Positions 37,202 to 47,576 are shown, numbered from the stretch's first letter. The stretch: 64,000 bases of DNA from Hydractinia symbiolongicarpus (GCF_029227915.1 NC_079877.1:8742001-8806000), one strand, 5' to 3'. Notes: generated by a model from the sequence alone, not told the origin. Program-made: numbers and translations.

Positions 37202-37242
37202 ACTTTTCCCTGCCACACAAAATTTTAGGCCAAAAATGCAAG

Positions 37243-37336
37243 TCCACCGAGCCGGATTTGAACCAGCGACCTAAGGATGCCTGAGTGGTATAAGTTCGTC
37301 TACAGTCTTCCGCTCTACCAACTGAGCTATCGGTGC
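37243..37336 (-). tRNA. tRNA-Tyr (GTA), unit 29, double mutant
   Basis: C1G and G29A, as in unit 15; probably defective. Confidence 0.75.
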
Positions 37337-37429
37337 ATGTAGCATCGTACAGTTCTTGTGCAGGACTATGCAGGTCATGTCACGTTTGTAGTATGACGTG
37401 GTTTTTAAAATGATGCGATAGCTCGCACG

Positions 37430-37501
37430 TAGCAGAGGGTGGTTTCGATCCACCGACCTCTGGGTTATGGGCCCAGCACGCTTCCTCTGCGCCACTCTGC
37501 T
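37430..37501 (-). tRNA. Initiator tRNA-Met (CAT), unit 29
   Basis: Consensus copy. Confidence 0.97.
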
Positions 37502-37589
37502 GAAGGTAGGTAAGCTGAAATGTGTCTGATGTAAGGTGTAGTTTAGTATTGCGAACAGCACTCGAACTATGACCTTTTTACCATTTCCA

Positions 37590-37662
37590 GGGGGATTAGC
37601 TCACATGGTAGAGCGCTCGCTTTGCATGCGAGAGGTACCGGGATCGATGCCCGGATCCTCCA
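37590..37662 (+). tRNA. tRNA-Ala (TGC), unit 29
   Basis: Consensus copy. Confidence 0.97.
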
Positions 37663-37921
37663 AGACGATGTTTTTAATTTATTTATTTTTATACTAATTT
37701 CAGTAGTTGCCAATGGTCATAAGAGGATTTATGATGCTCCTAAGATTACCTGGTATTAATAATAATAATAATAATACTAAACCGCGCTGCATATGTCTAG
37801 AGCATTTCTTGCTGTTTAATTTCGCATTGACAGTATACACAGTTTCAGCTTTTAACATGATCGACCGTGTGGCATTCGGGCATTGACGCCATCGCGAACA
37901 TATTATTTAAATATGAACTCG

Positions 37922-37993
37922 TCCTCGGTAGTATAGTGGTAAGTATCCCCGCCTGTCACGCGGGAGACCGGGGTTCGATTCCCTGCCGGGGAG
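37922..37993 (+). tRNA. tRNA-Asp (GTC), unit 30
   Basis: C64T wobble, as in unit 16. Confidence 0.94.
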
Positions 37994-38066
37994 GTTCTTT
38001 TTATCTTGTCAATGTTTCGTTTCACGTCAGTAGCGTTCGCGGGACTGTCCGGGAATACAGATTTAC

Positions 38067-38139
38067 GCCCGGTTAGCTCAGTCGGTAGAGCATCAGACTT
38101 TTAATCTGAGGGTCGCGGGTTCGAGTCCCTCATCGGGCG
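38067..38139 (+). tRNA. tRNA-Lys (TTT), unit 30
   Basis: Consensus copy. Confidence 0.97.
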
Positions 38140-38246
38140 TAACAATTATTTGGTACGATGGTGAACTAACTTTCACCACAATGTCTTGTCGAAAGAGGAT
38201 GAATAACGTAACATTTGCGGAGTGGCAAAGGCGAAGCAAACTTGAT

Positions 38247-38319
38247 GGGGAACTAGCTCAGATGGTAGAGCGCTCGCTTAGCATGCGAGAGGTACCGGGA
38301 TCGATGCCCGGGTTCTCCA
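38247..38319 (+). tRNA. tRNA-Ala (AGC), unit 30
   Basis: Consensus copy. Confidence 0.97.
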
Positions 38320-38387
38320 ATGCCTTTTCCATAGGCGTAAAATAAATGAAATTTGCGCAGAGCAATTTGCAGCAGCGTTCGTGTCAT

Positions 38388-38503
38388 GTCGGGATGGCCG
38401 AGCGGTCTAAGGCGCCAGACTCAAGACAAAATGTTCTTCCACTCATCGCGTGGAGAATTCTGGTCCTCGAATGAGGGCGTGGGTTCGAATCCCACTTCCG
38501 ACA
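38388..38503 (+). tRNA. tRNA-Leu (CAA) with intron, unit 30
   Basis: Consensus copy. Confidence 0.97.
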
Positions 38504-38511
38504 ACTTTTCC

Positions 38512-38556
38512 AAGTTCGTCTACAGTCCTCCGCTCTACCAACTGAGCTATCGGTGG
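38512..38556 (-). pseudogene. Truncated tRNA-Tyr, unit 30
   Basis: Same 82-bp deletion and same junction as in unit 16; only the 5' exon and 8 nt of intron remain. It arose once and was copied with the 18-kb block. Confidence 0.95.
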
Positions 38557-38649
38557 ATGTAGCATCGTACAGTTCTTGTGCAGGACTATGCAGGTCATGT
38601 CACGTTTGTAGTATGACGTGGTTTTTAAAATGATGCGATAGCTCGCACG

Positions 38650-38721
38650 TAGCAGAGGGTGGTTTCGATCCACCGACCTCTGGGTTATGGGCCCAGCACG
38701 CTTCCTCTGCGCCACTCTGCT
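38650..38721 (-). tRNA. Initiator tRNA-Met (CAT), unit 30
   Basis: Consensus copy. Confidence 0.97.
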
Positions 38722-38809
38722 GAAGGCAGGGAAGCTAAAATGTGTCTGATGTAAGGTGTAGTTTAGTATTGCGAACAGCACTCGAACTATGACCTTTTTA
38801 CCATTTCCA

Positions 38810-38882
38810 GGGGGATTAGCTCACATGGTAGAGCGCTCGCTTTGCATGCGAGAGGTACCGGGATCGATGCCCGGATCCTCCA
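38810..38882 (+). tRNA. tRNA-Ala (TGC), unit 30
   Basis: Consensus copy. Confidence 0.97.
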
Positions 38883-39141
38883 AGACGATGTTTTTAATTT
38901 ATTTATTTTTATACTAATTTCAGTAGTTGCCAATGGTCATAAGAGGATTTATGATGCTCCTAAGATTACCTGGTATTAATAATAATAATAATAATACTAA
39001 ACCGCGCTGCATATGTCTAGAGCATTTCTTGCTGTTTAATTTCGCATTGACAGTATACACAGTTTCAGCTTTTAACATGATCGACCGTGTGGCATTCGGG
39101 CATTGACGCCATCGCGAACATATTATTTAAATATGAACTCG

Positions 39142-39213
39142 TCCTCGGTAGTATAGTGGTAAGTATCCCCGCCTGTCACGCGGGAGACCGGGGTTCGATT
39201 CCCCGCCGGGGAG
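39142..39213 (+). tRNA. tRNA-Asp (GTC), unit 31
   Basis: Consensus copy. Confidence 0.97.
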
Positions 39214-39286
39214 GTTCTTTTTATCTTGTCAATGTTTCGTTTCACGTCAGTAGCGTTCGCGGGACTGTCCGGGAATACAGATTTAC

Positions 39287-39359
39287 GCCCGGTTAGCTCA
39301 GTCGGTAGAGCATCAGACTTTTAATCTGAGGGTCGCGGGTTCGAGTCCCTCATCGGGCG
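39287..39359 (+). tRNA. tRNA-Lys (TTT), unit 31
   Basis: Consensus copy. Confidence 0.97.
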
Positions 39360-39466
39360 TAACAATTATTTGGTACGATGGTGAACTAACTTTCACCACA
39401 ATGTCTTGTCGAAAGAGGATGAATAACGTAACATTTGCGGAGTGGCAAAGGCGAAGCAAACTTGAT

Positions 39467-39539
39467 GGGGAACTAGCTCAGATGGTAGAGCGCTCGCTTA
39501 GCATGCGAGAGGTACCGGGATCGATGCCCGGGTTCTCCA
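39467..39539 (+). tRNA. tRNA-Ala (AGC), unit 31
   Basis: Consensus copy. Confidence 0.97.
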
Positions 39540-39607
39540 ATGCCTTTTCCATAGGCGTAAAATAAATGAAATTTGCGCAGAGCAATTTGCAGCAGCGTTC
39601 GTGTCAT

Positions 39608-39723
39608 GTCGGGATGGCCGAGCGGTCTAAGGCGCAAGACTCAAGACAAAATGTTCTTCCACTCATCGCGTGGAGAATTCTGGTCCTCGAATGAGGGCGT
39701 GGGTTCGAATCCCACTTCCGACA
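39608..39723 (+). tRNA. tRNA-Leu (CAA) with intron, unit 31
   Basis: C28A variant. Confidence 0.93.
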
Positions 39724-39764
39724 ACTTTTCCCTGCCACACAAAATTTTAGGCCTAAAATGCAAG

Positions 39765-39858
39765 TCCACCGAGCCGGATTTGAACCAGCGACCTAAGGAT
39801 GCCTGAGTGGTATAAGTTCGTCTACAGTCCTCCGCTCTACCAACTGAGCTATCGGTGG
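39765..39858 (-). tRNA. tRNA-Tyr (GTA) with intron, unit 31
   Basis: Consensus copy. Confidence 0.97.
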
Positions 39859-39951
39859 ATGTAGCATCGTACAGTTCTTGTGCAGGATTATGCAGGTCAT
39901 GTCACGTTTGTAGTATGACGTGGTTTTTAAAATGATGCGATAGCTCGCACG

Positions 39952-40023
39952 TAGCAGAGGGTGGTTTCGATCCACCGACCTCTGGGTTATGGGCCCAGCA
40001 CGCTTCCTCTGCGCCACTCTGCT
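39952..40023 (-). tRNA. Initiator tRNA-Met (CAT), unit 31
   Basis: Consensus copy. Confidence 0.97.
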
Positions 40024-40111
40024 GAAGGTAGGTAAGCTGAAATGTGTCTGATGTAAGGTGTAGTTTAGTATTGCGAACAGCACTCGAACTATGACCTTTT
40101 TACCATTTCCA

Positions 40112-40184
40112 GGGGGATTAGCTCACATGGTAGAGCGCTCGCTTTGCATGCGAGAGGTACCGGGATCGATGCCCGGATCCTCCA
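40112..40184 (+). tRNA. tRNA-Ala (TGC), unit 31
   Basis: Consensus copy. Confidence 0.97.
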
Positions 40185-40443
40185 AGACGATGTTTTTAAT
40201 TTATTTATTTTTATACTAATTTCAGTAGTTGCCAATGGTCATAAGAGGATTTATGATGCTCCTAAGATTACCTGGTATTAATAATAATAATAATAATACT
40301 AAACCGCGCTGCATATGTCTATAGCATTTCTTGCTGTTTAATTTCGCATTGACAGTATACACAGTTTCAGCTTTTAACATGATCGACCGTGTGGCATTCG
40401 GGCATTGACGCCATCGCGAACATATTATTTAAATATGAACTCG

Positions 40444-40515
40444 TCCTCGGTAGTATAGTGGTAAGTATCCCCGCCTGTCACGCGGGAGACCGGGGTTCGA
40501 TTCCCCGTCGGGGAG
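40444..40515 (+). tRNA. tRNA-Asp (GTC), unit 32
   Basis: C66T wobble variant. Confidence 0.95.
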
Positions 40516-40588
40516 GTTCTTTTTATCTTGTCAATGTTTCGTTTCACGTCAGTAGCGTTCGCGGGACTGTCCGGGAATACAGATTTAC

Positions 40589-40661
40589 GCCCGGTTAGCT
40601 CAGTCGGTAGAGCATCAGACTTTTAATCTGAGGGTCGCGGGTTCGAGTCCCTCATCGGGCG
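40589..40661 (+). tRNA. tRNA-Lys (TTT), unit 32
   Basis: Consensus copy. Confidence 0.97.
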
Positions 40662-40768
40662 TAACAATTATTTGGTACGATGGTGAACTAACTTTCACCA
40701 CAATGTCTTGTCGAAAGAGGATGAATAACGTAACATTTGCGGAGTGGCAAAGGCGAAGCAAACTTGAT

Positions 40769-40841
40769 GGGGAACTAGCTCAGATGGTAGAGCGCTCGCT
40801 TAGCATGCGAGAGGTACCGGGATCGATGCCCGGGTTCTCCA
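40769..40841 (+). tRNA. tRNA-Ala (AGC), unit 32
   Basis: Consensus copy. Confidence 0.97.
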
Positions 40842-40909
40842 ATGCCTTTTCCATAGGCGTAAAATAAATGAAATTTGCGCAGAGCAATTTGCAGCAGCGT
40901 TCGTGTCAT

Positions 40910-41025
40910 GTCGGGATGGCCGAGCGGTCTAAGGCGCCAGACTCAAGACAAAATGTTCTTCCACTCATCGCGTGGAGAATTCTGGTCCTCGAATGAGGGC
41001 GTGGGTTCGAATCCCACTTCCGACA
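40910..41025 (+). tRNA. tRNA-Leu (CAA) with intron, unit 32
   Basis: Consensus copy. Confidence 0.97.
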
Positions 41026-41066
41026 ACTTTTCCCTGCCACACAAAATTTTAGGCCTAAAATGCAAG

Positions 41067-41160
41067 TCCACCGAGCCGGATTTGAACCAGCGACCTAAGG
41101 ATGCTTGAGTGGTATAAGTTCGTCTACAGTCCTCCGCTCTACCAACTGAGCTATCGGTGG
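41067..41160 (-). tRNA. tRNA-Tyr (GTA) with intron, unit 32
   Basis: Intron change as in unit 18. Confidence 0.96.
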
Positions 41161-41253
41161 ATGTAGCATCGTACAGTTCTTGTGCAGGACTATGCAGGTC
41201 ATGTCACGTTTGTAGTATGACGTGGTTTTTAAAATGATGCGATAGCTCGCACG

Positions 41254-41325
41254 TAGCAGAGGGTGGTTTCGATCCACCGACCTCTGGGTTATGGGCCCAG
41301 CACGCTTCCTCTGCGCCACTCTGCT
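41254..41325 (-). tRNA. Initiator tRNA-Met (CAT), unit 32
   Basis: Gene consensus; unit-16-type 5' flank. Confidence 0.97.
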
Positions 41326-41413
41326 GAAGGCAGGGAAGCTGAAATGTGTCTGATGTAAGGTGTAGTTTAGTATTGCGAACAGCACTCGAACTATGACCTT
41401 TTTACCATTTCCA

Positions 41414-41486
41414 GGGGGATTAGCTCACATGGTAGAGCGCTCGCTTTGCATGCGAGAGGTACCGGGATCGATGCCCGGATCCTCCA
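41414..41486 (+). tRNA. tRNA-Ala (TGC), unit 32
   Basis: Consensus copy. Confidence 0.97.
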
Positions 41487-41745
41487 AGACGATGTTTTTA
41501 ATTTATTTATTTTTATACTAATTTCAGTAGTTGCCAATGGTCATAAGAGGATTTATGATGCTCCTAAGATTACCTGGTATTAATAATAATAATAATAATA
41601 CTAAACCGCGCTGCATATGTCTAGAGCATTTCTTGCTGTTTAATTTCGCATTGACAGTATACACAGTTTCAGCTTTTAACATGATCGACCGTGTGGCATT
41701 CGGGCATTGACGCCATCGCGAACATATTATTTAAATATGAACTCG

Positions 41746-41817
41746 TCCTCGGTAGTATAGTGGTAAGTATCCCCGCCTGTCACGCGGGAGACCGGGGTTC
41801 GATTCCCCGCCGGGGAG
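41746..41817 (+). tRNA. tRNA-Asp (GTC), unit 33
   Basis: Consensus copy. Confidence 0.97.
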
Positions 41818-41890
41818 GTTCTTTTTATCTTGTCAATGTTTCGTTTCACGTCAGTAGCGTTCGCGGGACTGTCCGGGAATACAGATTTAC

Positions 41891-41963
41891 GCCCGGTTAG
41901 CTCAGTCGGTAGAGCATCAGACTTTTAATCTGAGGGTCGCGGGTTCGAGTCCCTCATCGGGCG
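41891..41963 (+). tRNA. tRNA-Lys (TTT), unit 33
   Basis: Consensus copy. Confidence 0.97.
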
Positions 41964-42070
41964 TAACAATTATTTGGTACGATGGTGAACTAACTTTCAC
42001 CACAATGTCTTGTCGAAAGAGGATGAATAACGTAACATTTGCGGAGTGGCAAAGGCGAAGCAAACTTGAT

Positions 42071-42143
42071 GGGGAACTAGCTCAGATGGTAGAGCGCTCG
42101 CTTAGCATGCGAGAGGTACCGGGATCGATGCCCGGGTTCTCCA
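42071..42143 (+). tRNA. tRNA-Ala (AGC), unit 33
   Basis: Consensus copy. Confidence 0.97.
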
Positions 42144-42211
42144 ATGCCTTTTCCATAGGCGTAAAATAAATGAAATTTGCGCAGAGCAATTTGCAGCAGC
42201 GTTCGTGTCAT

Positions 42212-42327
42212 GTCGGGATGGCCGAGCGGTCTAAGGCGCAAGACTCAAGACAAAATGTTCTTCCACTCATCGCGTGGAGAATTCTGGTCCTCGAATGAGG
42301 GCGTGGGTTCGAATCCCACTTCCGACA
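42212..42327 (+). tRNA. tRNA-Leu (CAA) with intron, unit 33
   Basis: C28A variant. Confidence 0.93.
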
Positions 42328-42368
42328 ACTTTTCCCTGCCACACAAAATTTTAGGCCTAAAATGCAAG

Positions 42369-42462
42369 TCCACCGAGCCGGATTTGAACCAGCGACCTAA
42401 GGATGCCTGAGTGGTATAAGTTCGTCTACAGTCCTCCGCTCTACCAACTGAGCTATCGGTGG
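42369..42462 (-). tRNA. tRNA-Tyr (GTA) with intron, unit 33
   Basis: Consensus copy. Confidence 0.97.
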
Positions 42463-42555
42463 ATGTAGCATCGTACAGTTCTTGTGCAGGATTATGCAGG
42501 TCATGTCACGTTTGTAGTATGACGTGGTTTTTAAAATGATGCGATAGCTCGCACG

Positions 42556-42627
42556 TAGCAGAGGGTGGTTTCGATCCACCGACCTCTGGGTTATGGGCCC
42601 AGCACGCTTCCTCTGCGCCACTCTGCT
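42556..42627 (-). tRNA. Initiator tRNA-Met (CAT), unit 33
   Basis: Consensus copy. Confidence 0.97.
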
Positions 42628-42715
42628 GAAGGTAGGTAAGCTGAAATGTGTCTGATGTAAGGTGTAGTTTAGTATTGCGAACAGCACTCGAACTATGACC
42701 TTTTTACCATTTCCA

Positions 42716-42788
42716 GGGGGATTAGCTCACATGGTAGAGCGCTCGCTTTGCATGCGAGAGGTACCGGGATCGATGCCCGGATCCTCCA
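42716..42788 (+). tRNA. tRNA-Ala (TGC), unit 33
   Basis: Consensus copy. Confidence 0.97.
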
Positions 42789-43047
42789 AGACGATGTTTT
42801 TAATTTATTTATTTTTATACTAATTTCAGTAGTTGCCAATGGTCATAAGAGGATTTATGATGCTCCTAAGATTACCTGGTATTAATAATAATAATAATAA
42901 TACTAAACCGCGCTGCATATGTCTATAGCATTTCTTGCTGTTTAATTTCGCATTGACAGTATACACAGTTTCAGCTTTTAACATGATCGACCGTGTGGCA
43001 TTCGGGCATTGACGCCATCGCGAACATATTATTTAAATATGAACTCG

Positions 43048-43119
43048 TCCTCGGTAGTATAGTGGTAAGTATCCCCGCCTGTCACGCGGGAGACCGGGGT
43101 TCGATTCCCCGTCGGGGAG
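43048..43119 (+). tRNA. tRNA-Asp (GTC), unit 34
   Basis: C66T wobble variant. Confidence 0.95.
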
Positions 43120-43192
43120 GTTCTTTTTATCTTGTCAATGTTTCGTTTCACGTCAGTAGCGTTCGCGGGACTGTCCGGGAATACAGATTTAC

Positions 43193-43265
43193 GCCCGGTT
43201 AGCTCAGTCGGTAGAGCATCAGACTTTTAATCTGAGGGTCGCGGGTTCGAGTCCCTCATCGGGCG
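43193..43265 (+). tRNA. tRNA-Lys (TTT), unit 34
   Basis: Consensus copy. Confidence 0.97.
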
Positions 43266-43372
43266 TAACAATTATTTGGTACGATGGTGAACTAACTTTC
43301 ACCACAATGTCTTGTCGAAAGAGGATGAATAACGTAACATTTGCGGAGTGGCAAAGGCGAAGCAAACTTGAT

Positions 43373-43445
43373 GGGGAACTAGCTCAGATGGTAGAGCGCT
43401 CGCTTAGCATGCGAGAGGTACCGGGATCGATGCCCGGGTTCTCCA
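43373..43445 (+). tRNA. tRNA-Ala (AGC), unit 34
   Basis: Consensus copy. Confidence 0.97.
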
Positions 43446-43513
43446 ATGCCTTTTCCATAGGCGTAAAATAAATGAAATTTGCGCAGAGCAATTTGCAGCA
43501 GCGTTCGTGTCAT

Positions 43514-43629
43514 GTCGGGATGGCCGAGCGGTCTAAGGCGCCAGACTCAAGACAAAATGTTCTTCCACTCATCGCGTGGAGAATTCTGGTCCTCGAATGA
43601 GGGCGTGGGTTCGAATCCCACTTCCGACA
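43514..43629 (+). tRNA. tRNA-Leu (CAA) with intron, unit 34
   Basis: Consensus copy. Confidence 0.97.
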
Positions 43630-43670
43630 ACTTTTCCCTGCCACACAAAATTTTAGGCCTAAAATGCAAG

Positions 43671-43764
43671 TCCACCGAGCCGGATTTGAACCAGCGACCT
43701 AAGGATGCCTGAGTGGTATAAGTTCGTCTACAGTCCTCCGCTCTACCAACTGAGCTATCGGTGG
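43671..43764 (-). tRNA. tRNA-Tyr (GTA) with intron, unit 34
   Basis: Consensus copy. Confidence 0.97.
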
Positions 43765-43857
43765 ATGTAGAATCGTACAGTTCTTGTGCAGGACTATGCA
43801 GGTCATGTCACGTTTGTAGTATGACGTGGTTTTTAAAATGATGCGATAGCTCGCACG

Positions 43858-43929
43858 TAGCAGAGGGTGGTTTCGATCCACCGACCTCTGGGTTATGGGC
43901 CCAGCACGCTTCCTCTGCGCCACTCTGCT
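43858..43929 (-). tRNA. Initiator tRNA-Met (CAT), unit 34
   Basis: Consensus copy. Confidence 0.97.
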
Positions 43930-44017
43930 GAAGGTAGGTAAGCTGAAATGTGTCTGATGTAAGGTGTAGTTTAGTATTGCGAACAGCACTCGAACTATGA
44001 CCTTTTTACCATTTCCA

Positions 44018-44090
44018 GGGGGATTAGCTCACATGGTAGAGCGCTCGCTTTGCATGCGAGAGGTACCGGGATCGATGCCCGGATCCTCCT
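44018..44090 (+). tRNA. tRNA-Ala (TGC), unit 34, A73T
   Basis: Private A73T replaces the discriminator base; unit 20 keeps A73. Confidence 0.9.
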
Positions 44091-44349
44091 AGACGATGTT
44101 TTTAATTTATTTATTTTTATACTAATTTCAGTAGTTGCCAATGGTCATAAGAGGATTTATGATGCTCCTAAGATTACCTGGTATTAATAATAATAATAAT
44201 AATACTAAACCGCGCTGCATATGTCTAGAGCATTTCTTGCTGTTTAATTTCGCATTGACAGTATACACAGTTTCAGCTTTTAACATGATCGACCGTGTGG
44301 CATTCGGGCATTGACGCCATCGCGAACATATTATTTAAATATGAACTCG

Positions 44350-44421
44350 TCCTCGGTAGTATAGTGGTAAGTATCCCCGCCTGTCACGCGGGAGACCGGG
44401 GTTCGATTCCCCGCCAGGGAG
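44350..44421 (+). tRNA. tRNA-Asp (GTC), unit 35
   Basis: G68A acceptor mismatch. Confidence 0.9.
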
Positions 44422-44494
44422 GTTCTTTTTATCTTGTCAATGTTTCGTTTCACGTCAGTAGCGTTCGCGGGACTGTCCGGGAATACAGATTTAC

Positions 44495-44567
44495 GCCCGG
44501 TTAGCTCAGTCGGTAGAGCATCAGACTTTTAATCTGAGGGTCGCGGGTTCGAGTCCCTCATCGGGCG
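44495..44567 (+). tRNA. tRNA-Lys (TTT), unit 35
   Basis: Consensus copy. Confidence 0.97.
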
Positions 44568-44674
44568 TAACAATTATTTGGTACGATGGTGAACTAACTT
44601 TCACCACAATGTCTTGTCGAAAGAGGATGAATAACGTAACATTTGCGGAGTGGCAAAGGCGAAGCAAACTTGAT

Positions 44675-44747
44675 GGGGAACTAGCTCAGATGGTAGAGCG
44701 CTCGCTTAGCATGCGAGAGGTACCGGGATCGATGCCCGGGTTCTCCA
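44675..44747 (+). tRNA. tRNA-Ala (AGC), unit 35
   Basis: Consensus copy. Confidence 0.97.
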
Positions 44748-44815
44748 ATGCCTTTTCCATAGGCGTAAAATAAATGAAATTTGCGCAGAGCAATTTGCAG
44801 CAGCGTTCGTGTCAT

Positions 44816-44931
44816 GTCGGGATGGCCGAGCGGTCTAAGGCGCCAGACTCAAGACAAAATGTTCTTCCACTCATCGCGTGGAGAATTCTGGTCCTCGAAT
44901 GAGGGCGTGGGTTCGAATCCCACTTCCGACA
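44816..44931 (+). tRNA. tRNA-Leu (CAA) with intron, unit 35
   Basis: Consensus copy. Confidence 0.97.
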
Positions 44932-44972
44932 ACTTTTCCCTGCCACACAAAATTTTAGGCCTAAAATGCAAG

Positions 44973-45066
44973 TCCACCGAGCCGGATTTGAACCAGCGAC
45001 CTAAGGATGCCTGAGTGGTATAAGTTCGTCTACAGTCCTCCGCTCTACCAACTGAGCTATCGGTGG
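44973..45066 (-). tRNA. tRNA-Tyr (GTA) with intron, unit 35
   Basis: Consensus copy. Confidence 0.97.
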
Positions 45067-45159
45067 ATGTAGCATCGTACAGTTCTTGTGCAGGACTATG
45101 CAGGTCATGTCACGTTTGTAGTATGACGTGGTTTTTAAAATGATGCGATAGCTCGCACG

Positions 45160-45231
45160 TAGCAGAGGGTGGTTTCGATCCACCGACCTCTGGGTTATGG
45201 GCCCAGCACGCTTCCTCTGCGCCACTCTGCT
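45160..45231 (-). tRNA. Initiator tRNA-Met (CAT), unit 35
   Basis: Consensus copy. Confidence 0.97.
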
Positions 45232-45319
45232 GAAGGTAGGTAAGCTGAAATGTGTCTGATGTAAGGTGTAGTTTAGTATTGCGAACAGCACTCGAACTAT
45301 GACCTTTTTACCATTTCCA

Positions 45320-45392
45320 GGGGGATTAGCTCACATGGTAGAGCGCTCGCTTTGCATGCGAGAGGTACCGGGATCGATGCCCGGATCCTCCA
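45320..45392 (+). tRNA. tRNA-Ala (TGC), unit 35
   Basis: Consensus copy. Confidence 0.97.
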
Positions 45393-45651
45393 AGACGATG
45401 TTTTTAATTTATTTATTTTTATACTAATTTCAGTAGTTGCCAATGGTCATAAGAGGATTTATGATGCTCCTAAGATTACCTGGTATTAATAATAATAATA
45501 ATAATACTAAACCGCGCTGCATATGTCTAGAGCATTTCTTGCTGTTTAATTTCGCATTGACAGTATACACAGTTTCAGCTTTTAACATGATCGACCGTGT
45601 GGCATTCGGGCATTGACGCCATCGCGAACATATTATTTAAATATGAACTCG

Positions 45652-45723
45652 TCCTCGGTAGTATAGTGGTAAGTATCCCCGCCTGTCACGCGGGAGACCG
45701 GGGTTCGATTCCCCGCCGGGGAG
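45652..45723 (+). tRNA. tRNA-Asp (GTC), unit 36
   Basis: Consensus copy. Confidence 0.97.
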
Positions 45724-45796
45724 GTTCTTTTTATCTTGTCAATGTTTCGTTTCACGTCAGTAGCGTTCGCGGGACTGTCCGGGAATGCAGATTTAC

Positions 45797-45869
45797 GCCC
45801 GGTTAGCTCAGTCGGTAGAGCATCAGACTTTTAATCTGAGGGTCGCGGGTTCGAGTCCCTCATCGGGCG
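45797..45869 (+). tRNA. tRNA-Lys (TTT), unit 36
   Basis: Consensus gene with the unit-5 type upstream base. Confidence 0.97.
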
Positions 45870-45976
45870 TAACAATTATTTGGTACGATGGTGAACTAAC
45901 TTTCACCACAATGTCTTGTCGAAAGAGGATGAATAACGTAACATTTGCGGAGTGGCAAAGGCGAAGCAAACTTGAT

Positions 45977-46049
45977 GGGGAACTAGCTCAGATGGTAGAG
46001 CGCTCGCTTAGCATGCGAGAGGTACCGGGATCGATGCCCGGGTTCTCCA
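45977..46049 (+). tRNA. tRNA-Ala (AGC), unit 36
   Basis: Consensus copy. Confidence 0.97.
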
Positions 46050-46117
46050 ATGCCTTTTCCATAGGCGTAAAATAAATGAAATTTGCGCAGAGCAATTTGC
46101 GGCAGCGTTCGTGTCAT

Positions 46118-46233
46118 GTCGGGATGGCCGAGCGGTCTAAGGCGCCAGACTCAAGACAAAATGTTCTTCCACTCATCGCGTGGAGAATTCTGGTCCTCGA
46201 ATGAGGGCGTGGGTTCGAATCCCACTTCCGACA
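46118..46233 (+). tRNA. tRNA-Leu (CAA) with intron, unit 36
   Basis: Consensus copy. Confidence 0.97.
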
Positions 46234-46274
46234 ACTTTTCCCTGCCACACAAAATTTTAGGCCTAAAATGCAAG

Positions 46275-46368
46275 TCCACCGAGCCGGATTTGAACCAGCG
46301 ACCTAAGGATGCCTGAGTGGTATAAGTTCGTCTACAGTCCTCCGCTCTACCAACTGAGCTATCGGTGG
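46275..46368 (-). tRNA. tRNA-Tyr (GTA) with intron, unit 36
   Basis: Consensus copy. Confidence 0.97.
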
Positions 46369-46461
46369 ATGTAGCATCGTACAGTTCTTGTGCAGGACTA
46401 TGCAGGTCATGTCACGTTTGTAGTATGACGTGGTTTTTAAAATGATGCGATAGCTCGCACG

Positions 46462-46533
46462 TAGCAGAGGGTGGTTTCGATCCACCGACCTCTGGGTTAT
46501 GGGCCCAGCACGCTTCCTCTGCGCCACTCTGCT
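46462..46533 (-). tRNA. Initiator tRNA-Met (CAT), unit 36
   Basis: Consensus copy. Confidence 0.97.
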
Positions 46534-46621
46534 GAAGGTAGGTAAGCTGAAATGTGTCTGATGTAAGGTGTAGTTTAGTATTGCGAACAGCACTCGAACT
46601 ATGACCTTTTTACCATTTCCA

Positions 46622-46694
46622 GGGGGATTAGCTCACATGGTAGAGCGCTCGCTTTGCATGCGAGAGGTACCGGGATCGATGCCCGGATCCTCCA
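46622..46694 (+). tRNA. tRNA-Ala (TGC), unit 36
   Basis: Consensus copy. Confidence 0.97.
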
Positions 46695-46953
46695 AGACAA
46701 TGTTTTTAATTTATTTATTTTCATACTAATTTCAGTAGTTGCCAATGGTCATAAGAGGATTTATGATGCTCCTAAGATTACCTGGTATTAATAATAATAA
46801 TAATAATACTAAACCGCGCTGCATATGTCTAGAGCATTTCTTGCTGTTTAATTTCGCATTGACAGTATACACAGTTTCAGCTTTTAACATGATCGACCGT
46901 GTGGCATTCGGGCATTGACGCCATCGCGAACATATTATTTAAATATAAACTCG

Positions 46954-47025
46954 TCCTCGGTAGTATAGTGGTAAGTATCCCCGCCTGTCACGCGGGAGAC
47001 CGGGGTTGGATTCCCCGCCGGGGAG
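46954..47025 (+). tRNA. tRNA-Asp (GTC), unit 37, B-box mutant
   Basis: C56G with an eight-T terminator, as in unit 6. Confidence 0.8.
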
Positions 47026-47098
47026 GTTTTTTTTATCTTGTCAATGTTTCGTTTCACGTCAGTAGCGTTCGCGGGACTGTCCGGGAATACAGATTTAC

Positions 47099-47171
47099 GC
47101 CCGGTTAGCTCAGTCGGTAGAGCATCAGACTTTTAATCTGAGGGTCGCGGGTTCGAGTCCCTCATCGGGCG
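47099..47171 (+). tRNA. tRNA-Lys (TTT), unit 37
   Basis: Consensus copy. Confidence 0.97.
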
Positions 47172-47278
47172 TAACAATTATTTGGTACGATGGTGAACTA
47201 ACTTTCACCACAATGTCTTGTCGAAAGAGGATGAATAACGTAACATTTGCGGAGTGGCAAAGGCGAAGCAAACTTGAT

Positions 47279-47351
47279 GGGGAACTAGCTCAGATGGTAG
47301 AGCGCTCGCTTAGCATGCGAGAGGGACCGGGATCGATGCCCGGGTTCTCCA
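47279..47351 (+). tRNA. tRNA-Ala (AGC), unit 37
   Basis: T47G, as in unit 6. Confidence 0.95.
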
Positions 47352-47419
47352 ATGCCTTTTCCATAGGCGTAAAATAAATGAAATTTGCGCAGAGCAATTT
47401 GCAGCAGCGTTCGTGTCAT

Positions 47420-47535
47420 GTCGGGATGGCCGAGCGGTCTAAGGCGCCAGACTCAAGACAAAATGTTCTTCCATTCATCGCGTGGAGAATTCTGGTCCTC
47501 GAATGAGGGCGTGGGTTCGAATCCCACTTCCGACA
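47420..47535 (+). tRNA. tRNA-Leu (CAA) with intron, unit 37
   Basis: Intron C-to-T, as in unit 6. Confidence 0.96.
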
Positions 47536-47576
47536 ACTTTTCCCTGCCACACAAAATTTTAGGCCTAAAATGCAAG

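Larger units (their letters stand above)
27267..45421. repeat. Higher-order repeat, copy 2 (units 22-35)
   Basis: Second copy of the 14-unit block. Differences seen from copy 1: an extra TAA in unit 22, loss of a spacer T-to-C in unit 28, one spacer base in unit 29, Ala(TGC) A73T in unit 34, and one spacer base in unit 35. That is about five differences over 18 kb, so the duplication is very recent or kept uniform by exchange. Confidence 0.95.
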
